A stretch of 64,000 nucleotides of DNA from Pelagibius sp. CAU 1746 (GTDB lineage: Bacteria > Pseudomonadota > Alphaproteobacteria > Kiloniellales > Kiloniellaceae), in NCBI RefSeq assembly GCF_039839785.1, contig NZ_JBDOQT010000001.1, positions 868,001-932,000 of the forward strand. The letters are read 5' to 3'. Below, piece after piece: positions 47,238-55,434 of this stretch. The notes below the pieces were generated by a model. It searched no databases. It was not told where the DNA came from and worked only from the letters and a program-made list of their open reading frames with translations. Position numbers and translations under genes: made by a program. Within the stretch, counting starts at the first letter, position 1. The number at the start of each line of letters is the position of its first letter.

Positions 47238-48122
47238 CTAAACCCCGTGTTCCGGCGCGGCGTGCCCGCCGGCGTGTCCCTCGCCCTGTCCCGCGCTCGT
47301 CGCGGCGGCGCGCCCGCGCGGGCCGCCGAAGTACTCCTGGATCCAGGGGTCCGGCTCGCGCATCAGTTCTTCGATGGTGCCCACCTTAACACGTTTGTCC
47401 ACCAGGACGGACACCCGGTCGCAGATGGCGTAGAGCGAGTCGAGATCATGGGTGACCATGACCACGGTGAGGCCCAGGGCGCGCTGCAGGTCGCCGATCA
47501 GGCCGTCGAAGTTCGCCGCGCCGATGGGGTCCAGTCCGGCCGTCGGCTCGTCGAGGAACAGGATGTCGGCGTCCAGCGCCAGGGCGCGGGCCAGGCCGGC
47601 GCGTTTGCGCATGCCGCCGGACAGCTCGGCCGGGAATTTATGGGCGGCGTCCGGCGGCAGGCCGACCATGGCGATCTTCACCTCAATCAGTTCCCGGCGC
47701 AGCGCCGGGGGCAAGTCGCTGTGCTCCTTCATCGGGACTTCGATGTTCTGCGCCACGGTGAGCGAGGAGAACAGCGCCCCGTCCTGGAACAGCACGCCCC
47801 AGCGCGACTGCATGGCGCGCCATTCGCGCGGAGACAGGGCGGCGACGTCCTGGCCGAAGAGCACGATCCTGCCGGCGCGGGGCTTGTTGAGTCCGATGAT
47901 GGTGCGGATCAGCACCGACTTGCCGGTGCCCGAACCGCCGACCACGCCCATGACCTCGCCGGCGCGCACCGAGAAATCCAGGTTGTCGTGGATCACCGCC
48001 GGGCCGAACTGGGTCCGCAGGCCGGTGACCGAGAGGACCTCTTCACCACGGCGGATTCGGCCCGAACCGATCTGATCCGGGCTGGCCTGCCCGCTGCCGT
48101 TCCGCATCTCGGAGTCGCTCAT
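47238..48122 (-). CDS. mlaF: Lipid ABC transporter ATP-binding protein MlaF
   Basis: 294 residues. Walker A GGSGTGKSVLIRTIIGLNKP, signature LSGGMRKRAGLARALALDADILFLDEPTAGLDPIGA and the switch VTHDLDS; LSGGMRKRAGLARAL is diagnostic of MlaF/TTG2A. The C-terminal 35 residues are a disordered Gly/Ala/His tail. It starts two bases after the permease gene ends. Confidence 0.95.
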   Translation of the reverse strand: MSDSEMRNGSGQASPDQIGSGRIRRGEEVLSVTGLRTQFGPAVIHDNLDFSVRAGEVMGVVGGSGTGKSVLIRTIIGLNKPRAGRIVLFGQDVAALSPREWRAMQSRWGVLFQDGALFSSLTVAQNIEVPMKEHSDLPPALRRELIEVKIAMVGLPPDAAHKFPAELSGGMRKRAGLARALALDADILFLDEPTAGLDPIGAANFDGLIGDLQRALGLTVVMVTHDLDSLYAICDRVSVLVDKRVKVGTIEELMREPDPWIQEYFGGPRGRAAATSAGQGEGHAGGHAAPEHGV

Positions 48123-48124
48123 GG

Positions 48125-49285
48125 TCAGACCCCGATGATCGAGAAGAAGATCGACAGGAGGGCGTCGAGCACGATGACCAGGAAGATCGACTCGACCACG
48201 GCGCGGGTGGTCTGGCGGCCGACGGACTCGGCGCTGCGCGAGACCTGCAGACCCTCATAGCAGCCGATCATGCCGATGATGAAGGCGAAGAGCGGGGCCT
48301 TGATGATGCCGACCCAGAAGGTCCAGAGGGTGACGGCGTCGCTGAGCTGGCGCACGAACTGGAAGAAGGAGATGTCCAGCACCACGGTCGCCATGACCGC
48401 GCCGCCCAAGAGGCCCATGAGATCCGCGTAGAAGGTCAGCAGCGGCAGCACCAGCACCAGCGCGAAGACGCGCGGCATGACCAGGACCTCCATGGGGTCG
48501 AGCCCCAGGGTCTGCATGGCGTCGACCTCCTCGTTCACCTTCATGGTGCCGATCTGCGCGGTGAAGGAGGACCCGGAACGCCCGGCCACGATGATGGCGG
48601 TGAGCAGGATGCCCATCTCGCGCAGCACGCCGATGGCGACCAGGTTGACGGTGAAGATCTGCGCCCCGAAGCGCGCAAGCTGGTCGGCGCCCTGGTAGGC
48701 CAGTACCACGCCGACGAGGAAGGAGATCAGCCCGACGATGGGCAGGGCGTTGAGGCCGGTCTGCTCCATGTGGGCGATCAGCGGCACCAGGCGGATGCGC
48801 CAGGGCATCATCAGCGAGCGCAGGAAGACGATGACCGTGAGCCCGAGGAAGGACAGCAACTCGGTGCCCTCGCGCCCGATGCGGACGGTTTCCCGCCCCA
48901 GGCGCAGGGTGATGGCGATGATCGGGTTGTCTGGACGGGGCGGCGGCGGCAGCTCGATGTGCTTTCTGGCGACGGTGCCCAGCAGGGTCTCGATCGCCGG
49001 CGAGCTGCCGACCAGGGAGACCTCGGCGCCGCGGCGCTTCAGGTCGCCCAGCGTCCGGTCCAGCACCCAGGCCCCGGCGCTGTCGATGGCGCTGCAGGCG
49101 CTCAGATCGACCACCGCCGCCCGTGCGCCCTGCAGGTCCAGGCTGCGCAGGGCGTCGTCATGGCGCGCCAGTTCGCGGGTGGTCCAGGGGCCGGCGAACT
49201 CCAGGCGCAGGGTCTCGCCTTCGCGCCGCAGCTTCAGCGCGGAGGCGGGTCCGCCGTCGAGGTCCAGATCCTCTGCGGCGCTCAC
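48125..49285 (-). CDS. mlaE: STAS-MlaE fusion permease
   Basis: 386 residues. The first about 110 form a STAS domain (VVDLSACSAIDSAGAWVLDRTLGDLKRRGAEVSLVG), which in Escherichia coli Mla is the separate protein MlaB. The rest is the MlaE permease, with AYQGADQLARFGAQIFTVNLVAIGVLREMGILLTAIIVAGRSGSSFTAQIGTMKVNEEVDAMQTLGLDP. It is the first gene of the mla operon, so no mlaB gene is needed. Confidence 0.95.
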   Translation of the reverse strand: MSAAEDLDLDGGPASALKLRREGETLRLEFAGPWTTRELARHDDALRSLDLQGARAAVVDLSACSAIDSAGAWVLDRTLGDLKRRGAEVSLVGSSPAIETLLGTVARKHIELPPPPRPDNPIIAITLRLGRETVRIGREGTELLSFLGLTVIVFLRSLMMPWRIRLVPLIAHMEQTGLNALPIVGLISFLVGVVLAYQGADQLARFGAQIFTVNLVAIGVLREMGILLTAIIVAGRSGSSFTAQIGTMKVNEEVDAMQTLGLDPMEVLVMPRVFALVLVLPLLTFYADLMGLLGGAVMATVVLDISFFQFVRQLSDAVTLWTFWVGIIKAPLFAFIIGMIGCYEGLQVSRSAESVGRQTTRAVVESIFLVIVLDALLSIFFSIIGV

Positions 49286-49347
49286 GTCGCTCTCCGCCGG
49301 CTGCAGTATGGCATTCCGGCCCCCCTCATCGCCGTTTTGACCGTCTT

Positions 49348-49375
49348 ATCATAGCCTAAGCCCGGAGTCTGTCGC
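49348..49375 (-). promoter_or_regulatory. Possible promoter of the mla operon
   Basis: On the minus strand GCGACA (49370-49375) and TATGAT (49348-49353) are 16 bp apart, about 63 bp upstream of the STAS-MlaE start. Weak match. Confidence 0.3.
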
Positions 49376-49407
49376 CTGGCTTCGGCATTCGCCAGGGATC
49401 AAGCGGG

Positions 49408-49881
49408 TTAGGCGCAGGAGATCTCGGCTTCGTGGCGGACCGGGAAGTTCACGGAATTGGCGATGAAGCAGGTGGCATGGGCGTCCTCGTGCAGGGCCTC
49501 GCCCCGCGCCAGGTCGCTGCCGGGGGCCAGGACCACACGGGGGCGCAGAATGACCTCGGTAAAGCGTCCGCCGCGGCCCTCCTGCTGCATGGTGCCGGAG
49601 GCTTGATCCTCGTAGGCGACGACTTCCAGTCCCTCCAGGGACGCCAGTGCCAGGTAGGACAGCATGTGACAGGATGACAGCGCCACCACCAGAAGGTCCT
49701 CGGGATTGTGCAACTTGGGGTCGCCGCGGAAGGCCGGGTCGGCCGACCCGGTCAGGGAGGGCTTGTCCTGGAAGTCGACGCGGTATTCGCGCGAGTAGCT
49801 ACGGTAGTCGGTGGTGCCGCCGCCGGCGCTGCCGGTCCAGGTCAGCTTGGCCTGATAATGATGGTCCTTGGGCCGGGGCAT
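49408..49881 (-). CDS. OsmC family peroxiredoxin-like protein
   Basis: 157 residues with the two redox cysteines of the family: Cys71 in LLVVALSSCHMLSYLALA and Cys138 in AHATCFIANSVNFPV. It is a cytosolic thiol peroxidase that probably reduces organic hydroperoxides. It is the YhfA/OsmC-like branch. The TPR-like gene starts upstream on the same strand, 30 bp away. Confidence 0.92.
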   Translation of the reverse strand: MPRPKDHHYQAKLTWTGSAGGGTTDYRSYSREYRVDFQDKPSLTGSADPAFRGDPKLHNPEDLLVVALSSCHMLSYLALASLEGLEVVAYEDQASGTMQQEGRGGRFTEVILRPRVVLAPGSDLARGEALHEDAHATCFIANSVNFPVRHEAEISCA

Positions 49882-49911
49882 GGGGTCTTTTCCTTCCGAA
49901 TGGTGTCGTTC

Positions 49912-51246
49912 TCACTGCGCGGCCAGTTGTGCCGCCGCGGCTGTCATCTCGCGGTTCCAGGCGTTGGCCCGGCGGGTCTCGGCGCGCTCCGACAGCAGGG
50001 CGCGGGCGACCGCTGCGCGGCCGGCCTTGACCGCCGCGTCGATCAGCAGTTGCTCGAAGAGGTCGCGCTGGGCGTGGCTGCCGCCCAGGCGCTTCAGCGC
50101 CCGGCGGTGCGGCAGCAGGGTCTCCACCGCCTCGCCGTAGCGTCCGGCGGCATGGGCCAGGATGGCCTCGCCCAGCGGCAGGCCGATGTCGCGCGCGACC
50201 TCCGCCTCGGTCCCGTCTCCGCCGGCGAAGCGGGCCAGGCTGTCCAGCAGGGCCTTGGCCTCGCCGCCGCGCTGCTTGGCGGCCAGCGCCATGACATAGT
50301 GGGCGTCGGCGAAGATCAGCATGTGGTCGCGGCCCAGGACCGCCGCCTTGTCGGCCAGTTCGTCCCAGCGGTCGCCCACCTCGATGCCGCGCTGCTGCAG
50401 GCGCCACAGCAGGGCGACGGCGTTGGAGATGTCGAGGTAGTCCTCGGAACGGTCGCCACGCACCTTGCCGTCGTAGTGCGCCAGCACCTCCTCGACACGG
50501 CCCTGGTCCAGCAGGAAGAGGCAGCGGTGCCAGTAGACGTGGTAGGCGAAGTTGTTGCAGCCGCCCCAGGCGGTCTCCAGCCCGTCGATCCAGGAGGCGC
50601 CCTCTGCCGCGCGGTCCTGCATCTCCATGACGTGGGCCACGGCGTGGGCCGCCCAGATGTCGACGGGATTGATCTCCACGGCTTCGCGACCGGCGGCCTC
50701 GGCGCCGGCGTAGTCGCCGGACTCTTCCAGGGCGAAGGCCTTCAGGCCCAGCAGGTAGCCGTAGCCGGGCACGTCGTCGTCCCAGGCGTAAAAAGGCCGC
50801 GTGACGGAGCCGCGCATGGCCGGCGCGTCGCCCAGGTAGAAGTGCAGGTACTGCGCCAGCTTCAAGGCCACGATGTCCAGCGGATGGTCGATCAAGATGG
50901 CGTCATAGCAGGCGGCCGCGGCCTGCATGTCGCCGCTCAGCCAGGTGTCCAGCGCCGTCAGGTGGTCCGTCTCGCGCCGCGTCAGGCCGTTCCGCTCGCC
51001 GGCTGCCGTGGCGTCGGCCAGCGCCTTGGCGGCGCGGGCGGCGAGGTCGCGCTTGGCGAAGAGCAGCAGGAAACAGCCTTTCAGGCAGTGCGCCAGAGGC
51101 ATGCCGGGATCCAGGGTCAGGGTTTCCTTCAGCCGGTCGCCGGTGGCCAGTTGAAAGCTCAGGTAGGCTTCCACCGTGGCGTCGAAGGCGCGCAGGGCCT
51201 CGGCGCTGGCCGCGGTCTGCGGCAATCCCCTGATGTCGTGCAGCAT
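49912..51246 (-). CDS. TPR-like repeat protein
   Basis: 444 residues from ATG 51246. All-helical, with repeated pairs such as FDATVEAYLSFQLATGDRL, GDYAGAEAAGREAVEINPVDIWAAHAVAHVMEMQ and YHVYWHRCLFLLDQGRVEEVLAHYDGKV, matching the alphaproteobacterial TPR-38-like family of unknown function. It has no signal peptide. Probably co-transcribed with the OsmC gene. Confidence 0.82.
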   Translation of the reverse strand: MLHDIRGLPQTAASAEALRAFDATVEAYLSFQLATGDRLKETLTLDPGMPLAHCLKGCFLLLFAKRDLAARAAKALADATAAGERNGLTRRETDHLTALDTWLSGDMQAAAACYDAILIDHPLDIVALKLAQYLHFYLGDAPAMRGSVTRPFYAWDDDVPGYGYLLGLKAFALEESGDYAGAEAAGREAVEINPVDIWAAHAVAHVMEMQDRAAEGASWIDGLETAWGGCNNFAYHVYWHRCLFLLDQGRVEEVLAHYDGKVRGDRSEDYLDISNAVALLWRLQQRGIEVGDRWDELADKAAVLGRDHMLIFADAHYVMALAAKQRGGEAKALLDSLARFAGGDGTEAEVARDIGLPLGEAILAHAAGRYGEAVETLLPHRRALKRLGGSHAQRDLFEQLLIDAAVKAGRAAVARALLSERAETRRANAWNREMTAAAAQLAAQ

Positions 51247-51373
51247 GATCTCTCGATTCCCGCCGTCTCGGCGGCGCACACCTTAGCGCCACTGCGCCGC
51301 CCCGTCGATTCCGCGCTTTCGGGGAAGGGTGCTAAGCTTGCCCGCAAGAACAACGATGAAGGGGAGGAATACC

Positions 51374-52060
51374 GTGGTTACGCCCTTGGCAGAGACGACG
51401 GAGCAGCCCCGCAGCTTCAGCACCGCCGACATCGGCGCGCTGGCGCACCTCTATAGGGCCGAGGTCTACCGCAGCACCATCTGGCGCACCCGCCTGGACA
51501 ACACGACCAACTGGTCGGTGGTGACCCTGGGCATCGCCCTGTCCATCACCTTTTCCTCCAGGGAGGCCTCGCCGGTGCCGCTGGTCCTCGTCGGCATCCT
51601 GGTGACGCTGTTCCTGATCCTGGAGGCCCGGCGTTACCGCTACTTCAACGTCTGGCGGGCCAGGGCGCGCTGGATGGAGACGCACTTCTACGCCCCCATG
51701 CTGCGCGAGGGCGATCTGCACACCGAAGAAGGCTGGCAGGACACCCTGGCGGCGGACTATCTAACACCACACTATCATATCTCTTTCCTGCGCGCGGTCG
51801 GCCGCCGCCTGCGCCGCAACTACGTCTGGATCCTGCTGATCCAGACCGTTGCCTATTCAGGCAAGATCGTCATCCATCCGGTGCCGGTCAGCGGTCTCAC
51901 CGAGCTGGTGGAGCGCGCGGCCATCGGGCCGCTGCCGGGCGAGCTCATGCTGCTCTGCGGCGTCCTCTACAACGCCGCCTGGATCGGCACCGCGCTGGTG
52001 ACGCTGCACCTCGACAAGGTGAGCCACCGCGATTCCAAGGAGACCGCGGCGATGGGCTGA
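51374..52060 (+). CDS. DUF2270 family membrane protein
   Basis: 228 residues from GTG 51374, chosen because GGGGAGG (51361-51367) is six bases upstream; ATG 51356 lacks such a site. Family sequence LAHLYRAEVYRSTIWRTRLDNTTNWSVVTLGIALSITFSS is followed by paired membrane helices, YRYFNVWRARARWMETHFYAPML and a C-terminal helix pair. Function unknown. Confidence 0.88.
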   Translation: MVTPLAETTEQPRSFSTADIGALAHLYRAEVYRSTIWRTRLDNTTNWSVVTLGIALSITFSSREASPVPLVLVGILVTLFLILEARRYRYFNVWRARARWMETHFYAPMLREGDLHTEEGWQDTLAADYLTPHYHISFLRAVGRRLRRNYVWILLIQTVAYSGKIVIHPVPVSGLTELVERAAIGPLPGELMLLCGVLYNAAWIGTALVTLHLDKVSHRDSKETAAMG

Positions 52061-52173
52061 GCGGCCTGCGCCGCCCAACCGCCGCAACTGCGCGACGGCT
52101 CCAGGCTGCTCTTCTCAGTATCGCCAAGCCGCCGCGCCCGGCAGGCGACCGCGCCGCTGCGATGCAACATCAC

Positions 52174-52195
52174 TAAGTTGTCAATTGACAACTTA
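52174..52195. promoter_or_regulatory. Perfect 22-bp palindrome, candidate operator
   Basis: Half-site TAAGTTGTCAA followed by its exact reverse complement, 52 bp before the cupredoxin start. It contains TTGACA on both strands, so a bound dimer could block the promoter. The TetR-type gene at 53233-53955 or a distant MarR-type regulator could bind here. Confidence 0.6.
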
Positions 52196-52247
52196 TGCAA
52201 CGCAGATCGAAGCTCCCCTCTCCAAGGCCCATTTGGGGAGTCCCGTC

Positions 52248-52571
52248 ATGCGCCGATATCCGTCTGTCAGTTTCGCTGTCTTGCTTGCCGCCGCGCCTGT
52301 CGCCGCGCAGGCGGCCGAGGTCACCGTGCGGATGGAGGGCGCCAATTATGTGCCGGCGAAGGTCGAAGCGCGGGTCGGCGACCGTCTCGTCTTCCTCAAC
52401 GATGATGCCGTCGATCACAACGTCTTCGTGCCGACCGCCGGCCATGGCGTCGATCTGGGCAAGCAGGCGCCGGGCAGCAGTTCCGAACTGCCTCTCGGCA
52501 AGGCCGGCGCGTTCGAGGTGGAATGCGTCATCCATTCGGCGATGCGCCTTGCGGTGCAGGTCAAGCCATGA
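52248..52571 (+). CDS. Cupredoxin (blue copper) periplasmic protein
   Basis: 107 residues from ATG 52248 with GGGGAG upstream. Signal peptide about 1-23 (AAQAAEV). The copper ligands fit a type 1 site: His57 in VDHNVF, then Cys93, His96 and Met99 in VECVIHSAM. The short loop Cys-x2-His-x2-Met is like plastocyanin/amicyanin-type proteins. Predicted soluble electron carrier. The P460-type cytochrome gene starts 11 bp later and is probably its partner. Confidence 0.88.
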   Translation: MRRYPSVSFAVLLAAAPVAAQAAEVTVRMEGANYVPAKVEARVGDRLVFLNDDAVDHNVFVPTAGHGVDLGKQAPGSSSELPLGKAGAFEVECVIHSAMRLAVQVKP

Positions 52572-52582
52572 GGGAGGTGAGG

Positions 52583-53110
52583 ATGAAACGCACCATGGCG
52601 CTGGTTCTGGCGGGTCTTTTATTGTCGGCCAGCGGCGCCGCGGCCGGTCCCGAGCGTGTCGCCTTTCCGGCCGGCTACCAGGATACCTTCGTGCGCTATC
52701 TGGACATCGACCGCCCGGACCGCAAGACGAAGCGCTTCTTCTACGTGAACCCGGCGGCGCTTGAGGCGGCGCAGGCCGGCGCGCCACTGCCCGATGGCAC
52801 GGTGCTGGTGATGGAGGACCATCCCGCCGAACTGGACGGCGAGACGCCCCGGCGTGACGCCGAGGGCCGCTTCATCGCCGCGCCGGAAGTTCGGAACGTC
52901 TTCGTCATGGAGAAGCGGACGGGCTGGGGCGCGGCCTTCCCGGCCGGCAAGCGCAACGGCGACTGGGATTACGCCTGGTACGATGCGACCGGCAAGCTGA
53001 AGCACAGTGATCCGGCACGCTACGAAGGCTGCTTCAACTGCCACCAGTCGCGCGCCGAACGCGACTACACCTTCACGTTCTTTAAATACGTCGATGACCT
53101 GAAGCGCTGA
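52583..53110 (+). CDS. Cytochrome P460 family protein
   Basis: 175 residues from ATG 52583 behind AGGGAGG. Signal peptide about 1-21; the haem-binding motif CFNCH gives Cys150, Cys153 and His154 near the C-terminus, as in P460/cytochrome c'-beta proteins. FPAGYQDTFVRYLDIDRPD, FYVNPAAL and LPDGTVLVMEDHPA match the family. P460 oxidises hydroxylamine or binds nitric oxide; the crosslinking lysine of true P460 cannot be assigned by eye. The haem would be attached by the Ccm system encoded in this window. Confidence 0.88.
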   Translation: MKRTMALVLAGLLLSASGAAAGPERVAFPAGYQDTFVRYLDIDRPDRKTKRFFYVNPAALEAAQAGAPLPDGTVLVMEDHPAELDGETPRRDAEGRFIAAPEVRNVFVMEKRTGWGAAFPAGKRNGDWDYAWYDATGKLKHSDPARYEGCFNCHQSRAERDYTFTFFKYVDDLKR

Positions 53111-53232
53111 GACGGGGCCTGCCCGCAGGGCGATGAGGCGCGCCTGCCGCTGCGCCTCAACATGAGGAGATTTCTCCGCCGCGGTACCGGCTTAACCTCA
53201 CCTCCGCACGCAAGCCGCAGATGCGGGGGCCT

Positions 53233-53955
53233 CTATCCGCGCCGCCGCCGCGGCGTCAATTGCGGCACCGCCAGGCCGGAGTCCGCGGCGGCTGCGTGAA
53301 GCTTCACGATCGACTGCCGTGCGCCGGCGACGAAGGTCTCCACCTGCAGGCGGATGACATCGTCGACGGACTTCGGCATGGGCATCTGATAGACGTGACG
53401 GCGAATGCCGAGGAAGACCACGGCGCCGTGCAGCGTCATGGCCAACTCCCGCTCGCCGCGCATCATCTTCTTCTCGGATAGCCCGGGAAGGCGGGCTTCG
53501 CTGCGCAGCGCGGCTATCACCGGGGCGAAGATGCGCTCGGTCAGGCGGGCGCCGTGGCGACCGGGAAGTGATTGCCCGTCCAGTCCGCTGCGTACGAAGA
53601 GCCGCATGGAAAGTGCGGTGCTCTGGGCATGATAGGCAATGTAGAAATCGGCAAGGCGCTCTTCCAGCGGCCTCTCGGTATCCGCCAGCAGAGTGTCCCA
53701 TTCGGGCTTCCAGCGCTCGCCGAAGACTTCCGCCAGTACGGCGTCGATCAGCTCCTGCTTGGAGCGGAAGTAGCGGTAGATAAGCGCCTGGGTGACGCCG
53801 AGCCGTTCGGCGAGCGCCCGCGTCGTGCCCTCGAAGCCGGCTTCGGCGAAGAACTCCGCAGCCGCCTGCAGCAAGTGCCGGCGCCGCTCCCCGCGCGCCA
53901 GGCGCTGCCTGCCGGGTTTGTCGGGGGTACGGCGTCTTGCGGGCTCGGCGGCCAT
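53233..53955 (-). CDS. TetR/AcrR family regulator
   Basis: 240 residues from ATG 53955 behind AAGGAGAT. The N-terminal helix-turn-helix is RRHLLQAAAEFFAEAGFEGTTRALAERLGVTQALIYRYFRSKQELIDAVL; the C-terminal ligand domain is unrelated to named subfamilies. It converges with the cupredoxin/P460 operon and lies upstream of chrA on the same strand. It could control either group. Confidence 0.9.
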   Translation of the reverse strand: MAAEPARRRTPDKPGRQRLARGERRRHLLQAAAEFFAEAGFEGTTRALAERLGVTQALIYRYFRSKQELIDAVLAEVFGERWKPEWDTLLADTERPLEERLADFYIAYHAQSTALSMRLFVRSGLDGQSLPGRHGARLTERIFAPVIAALRSEARLPGLSEKKMMRGERELAMTLHGAVVFLGIRRHVYQMPMPKSVDDVIRLQVETFVAGARQSIVKLHAAAADSGLAVPQLTPRRRRG

Positions 53956-54018
53956 GATAGGGATCTCCTTCCGGTCCCCGCAGTATGGCACGGCGGACCC
54001 GTGGCGCGCGACTGGGCT

Positions 54019-55434
54019 CTAGGGCGCCACGATGCCCGCGGCGTGCAGTGCCAGCCCTGTCACTGCGGCGGCGGTCAGAAGCAGCCCCGTGCCGACCCGA
54101 AGGCGGAACACGGCAAGCAGCGCGGCCGCGGCCAGGGCCGCCGCCGCCCAGTCGATGGAGGTGAGCACCGGCCGGGAGAGGTCCAGGCCGAAGTGCTGGA
54201 AGGGCACGACCTCGCGGAAGACCACGTGCAGGGCGAACCATAGCGCCAGGTTCAGGATGACTCCGACCACGGCGGCGGTGATCGCGGTCAGCGCCGCCGA
54301 CAGCGCCGGGTTGCCGCGCAGCCGCTCGATGTAGGGCGCACCCAGGAAGATCCACAGGAAGCAGGGCGCGAAGGTGACCCAGGTGGTCAGGAGCGCGCCC
54401 AGCACCCCGGCGGCCAGCGGCGTCAGGCCGCCGGGATCGCGGAAGGCGCCCATGAAGCCGACGAACTGGGTCACCATGATCAGCGGCCCCGGCGTGGTCT
54501 CCGCCATGCCGAGCCCGTCCAGCATCTCGCCGGGGGCCAGCCAGCCGTAGGTGTCGACCGCCGCCTGGGCGACGTAGGCCAGCACGGCATAGGCGCCGCC
54601 GAAGGTCACCACCGCCATCTGGCTGAAGAACAGCGCGATGTCGCTGAACACGTTGTCCGGCCCCAGCAGCGCGAGCAGCGCCGCGGTCGGCGCCAGCCAG
54701 AGGAACAGCAGCAGCGCCGCGACCTTCAGCGTGCGCCGGCGCGCGGGTTGTGCGTGGCCGGGGACCTCCACGCCCAGGATGGTCTGGGCGTCGTCCACCT
54801 GGCTGCTGCCGACGGTGCCATGGCCGCCGCCGCCGGCAAAGGCCCTCAGGCCGCTCATCGCGCCCAGGGCGCCGATCAGGCCGGCGCCCAGGATGATGGC
54901 GGGGAAGGGCACCGCGAAGCCGAAGATGGCGACGAAGGAAGCCGCCGCCAGCCCCACCATGACCGGGTTCTTCAGGGCGCGCCGGCCGATGCGCACCACC
55001 GCCTGCAGCACGATGGCGAGCACCGCCGCCTTGAGCCCGAAGAACAGCGCCGCCACCGCGCCGAGGTTGCCGTAGAGCGCGTAGATCACGCTGAGCCCCA
55101 TGATGGCGAGCATGCCCGGCAGCACGAAGAGCAGGCCGGCCATCAGGCCGCCGGCGGTGCGGTGCAGCAGCCAGCCGATATAGACGGCGAGTTGCTGGGC
55201 CTCCGGGCCGGGCAGCAGCATGCAGAAGTTCAGCGCGTGCAGGAAACGCGCCTCGCCGAGCCAGCGCTTCTCCTCCACCAGGATGCGGTGCATCACCGCG
55301 ATCTGCCCGGCCGGCCCGCCGAAGCTCAGCGCCGCCACGCGGCCCCAGACCGCGACGGCCTCGCCGAAGCTGGGCCAGGCGCGGCCGTCGGCGCCGAGGC
55401 GTTCGGTTTCCAGGGCTGAGGTGCTACTGGGCAT
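54019..55434 (-). CDS. chrA: Chromate transporter ChrA
   Basis: 471 residues from ATG 55434, the long (two-domain) CHR form. Domain 1 (about 20-190) has FGEAVAVWGRVAALSFGGPAGQIAVMHRILVEEKRWLGEARFLHALNFCMLLPGPEAQQLAVYIGWLLH, and domain 2 (about 240-420) repeats the layout with FFSQMAVVTFGGAYAVLAYVAQAAV and GLGMAETTPGPLIMVTQFVGF. It exports chromate. The start overlaps the upstream rhodanese-ChrB gene by 11 bp. Confidence 0.93.
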   Translation of the reverse strand: MPSSTSALETERLGADGRAWPSFGEAVAVWGRVAALSFGGPAGQIAVMHRILVEEKRWLGEARFLHALNFCMLLPGPEAQQLAVYIGWLLHRTAGGLMAGLLFVLPGMLAIMGLSVIYALYGNLGAVAALFFGLKAAVLAIVLQAVVRIGRRALKNPVMVGLAAASFVAIFGFAVPFPAIILGAGLIGALGAMSGLRAFAGGGGHGTVGSSQVDDAQTILGVEVPGHAQPARRRTLKVAALLLFLWLAPTAALLALLGPDNVFSDIALFFSQMAVVTFGGAYAVLAYVAQAAVDTYGWLAPGEMLDGLGMAETTPGPLIMVTQFVGFMGAFRDPGGLTPLAAGVLGALLTTWVTFAPCFLWIFLGAPYIERLRGNPALSAALTAITAAVVGVILNLALWFALHVVFREVVPFQHFGLDLSRPVLTSIDWAAAALAAAALLAVFRLRVGTGLLLTAAAVTGLALHAAGIVAP

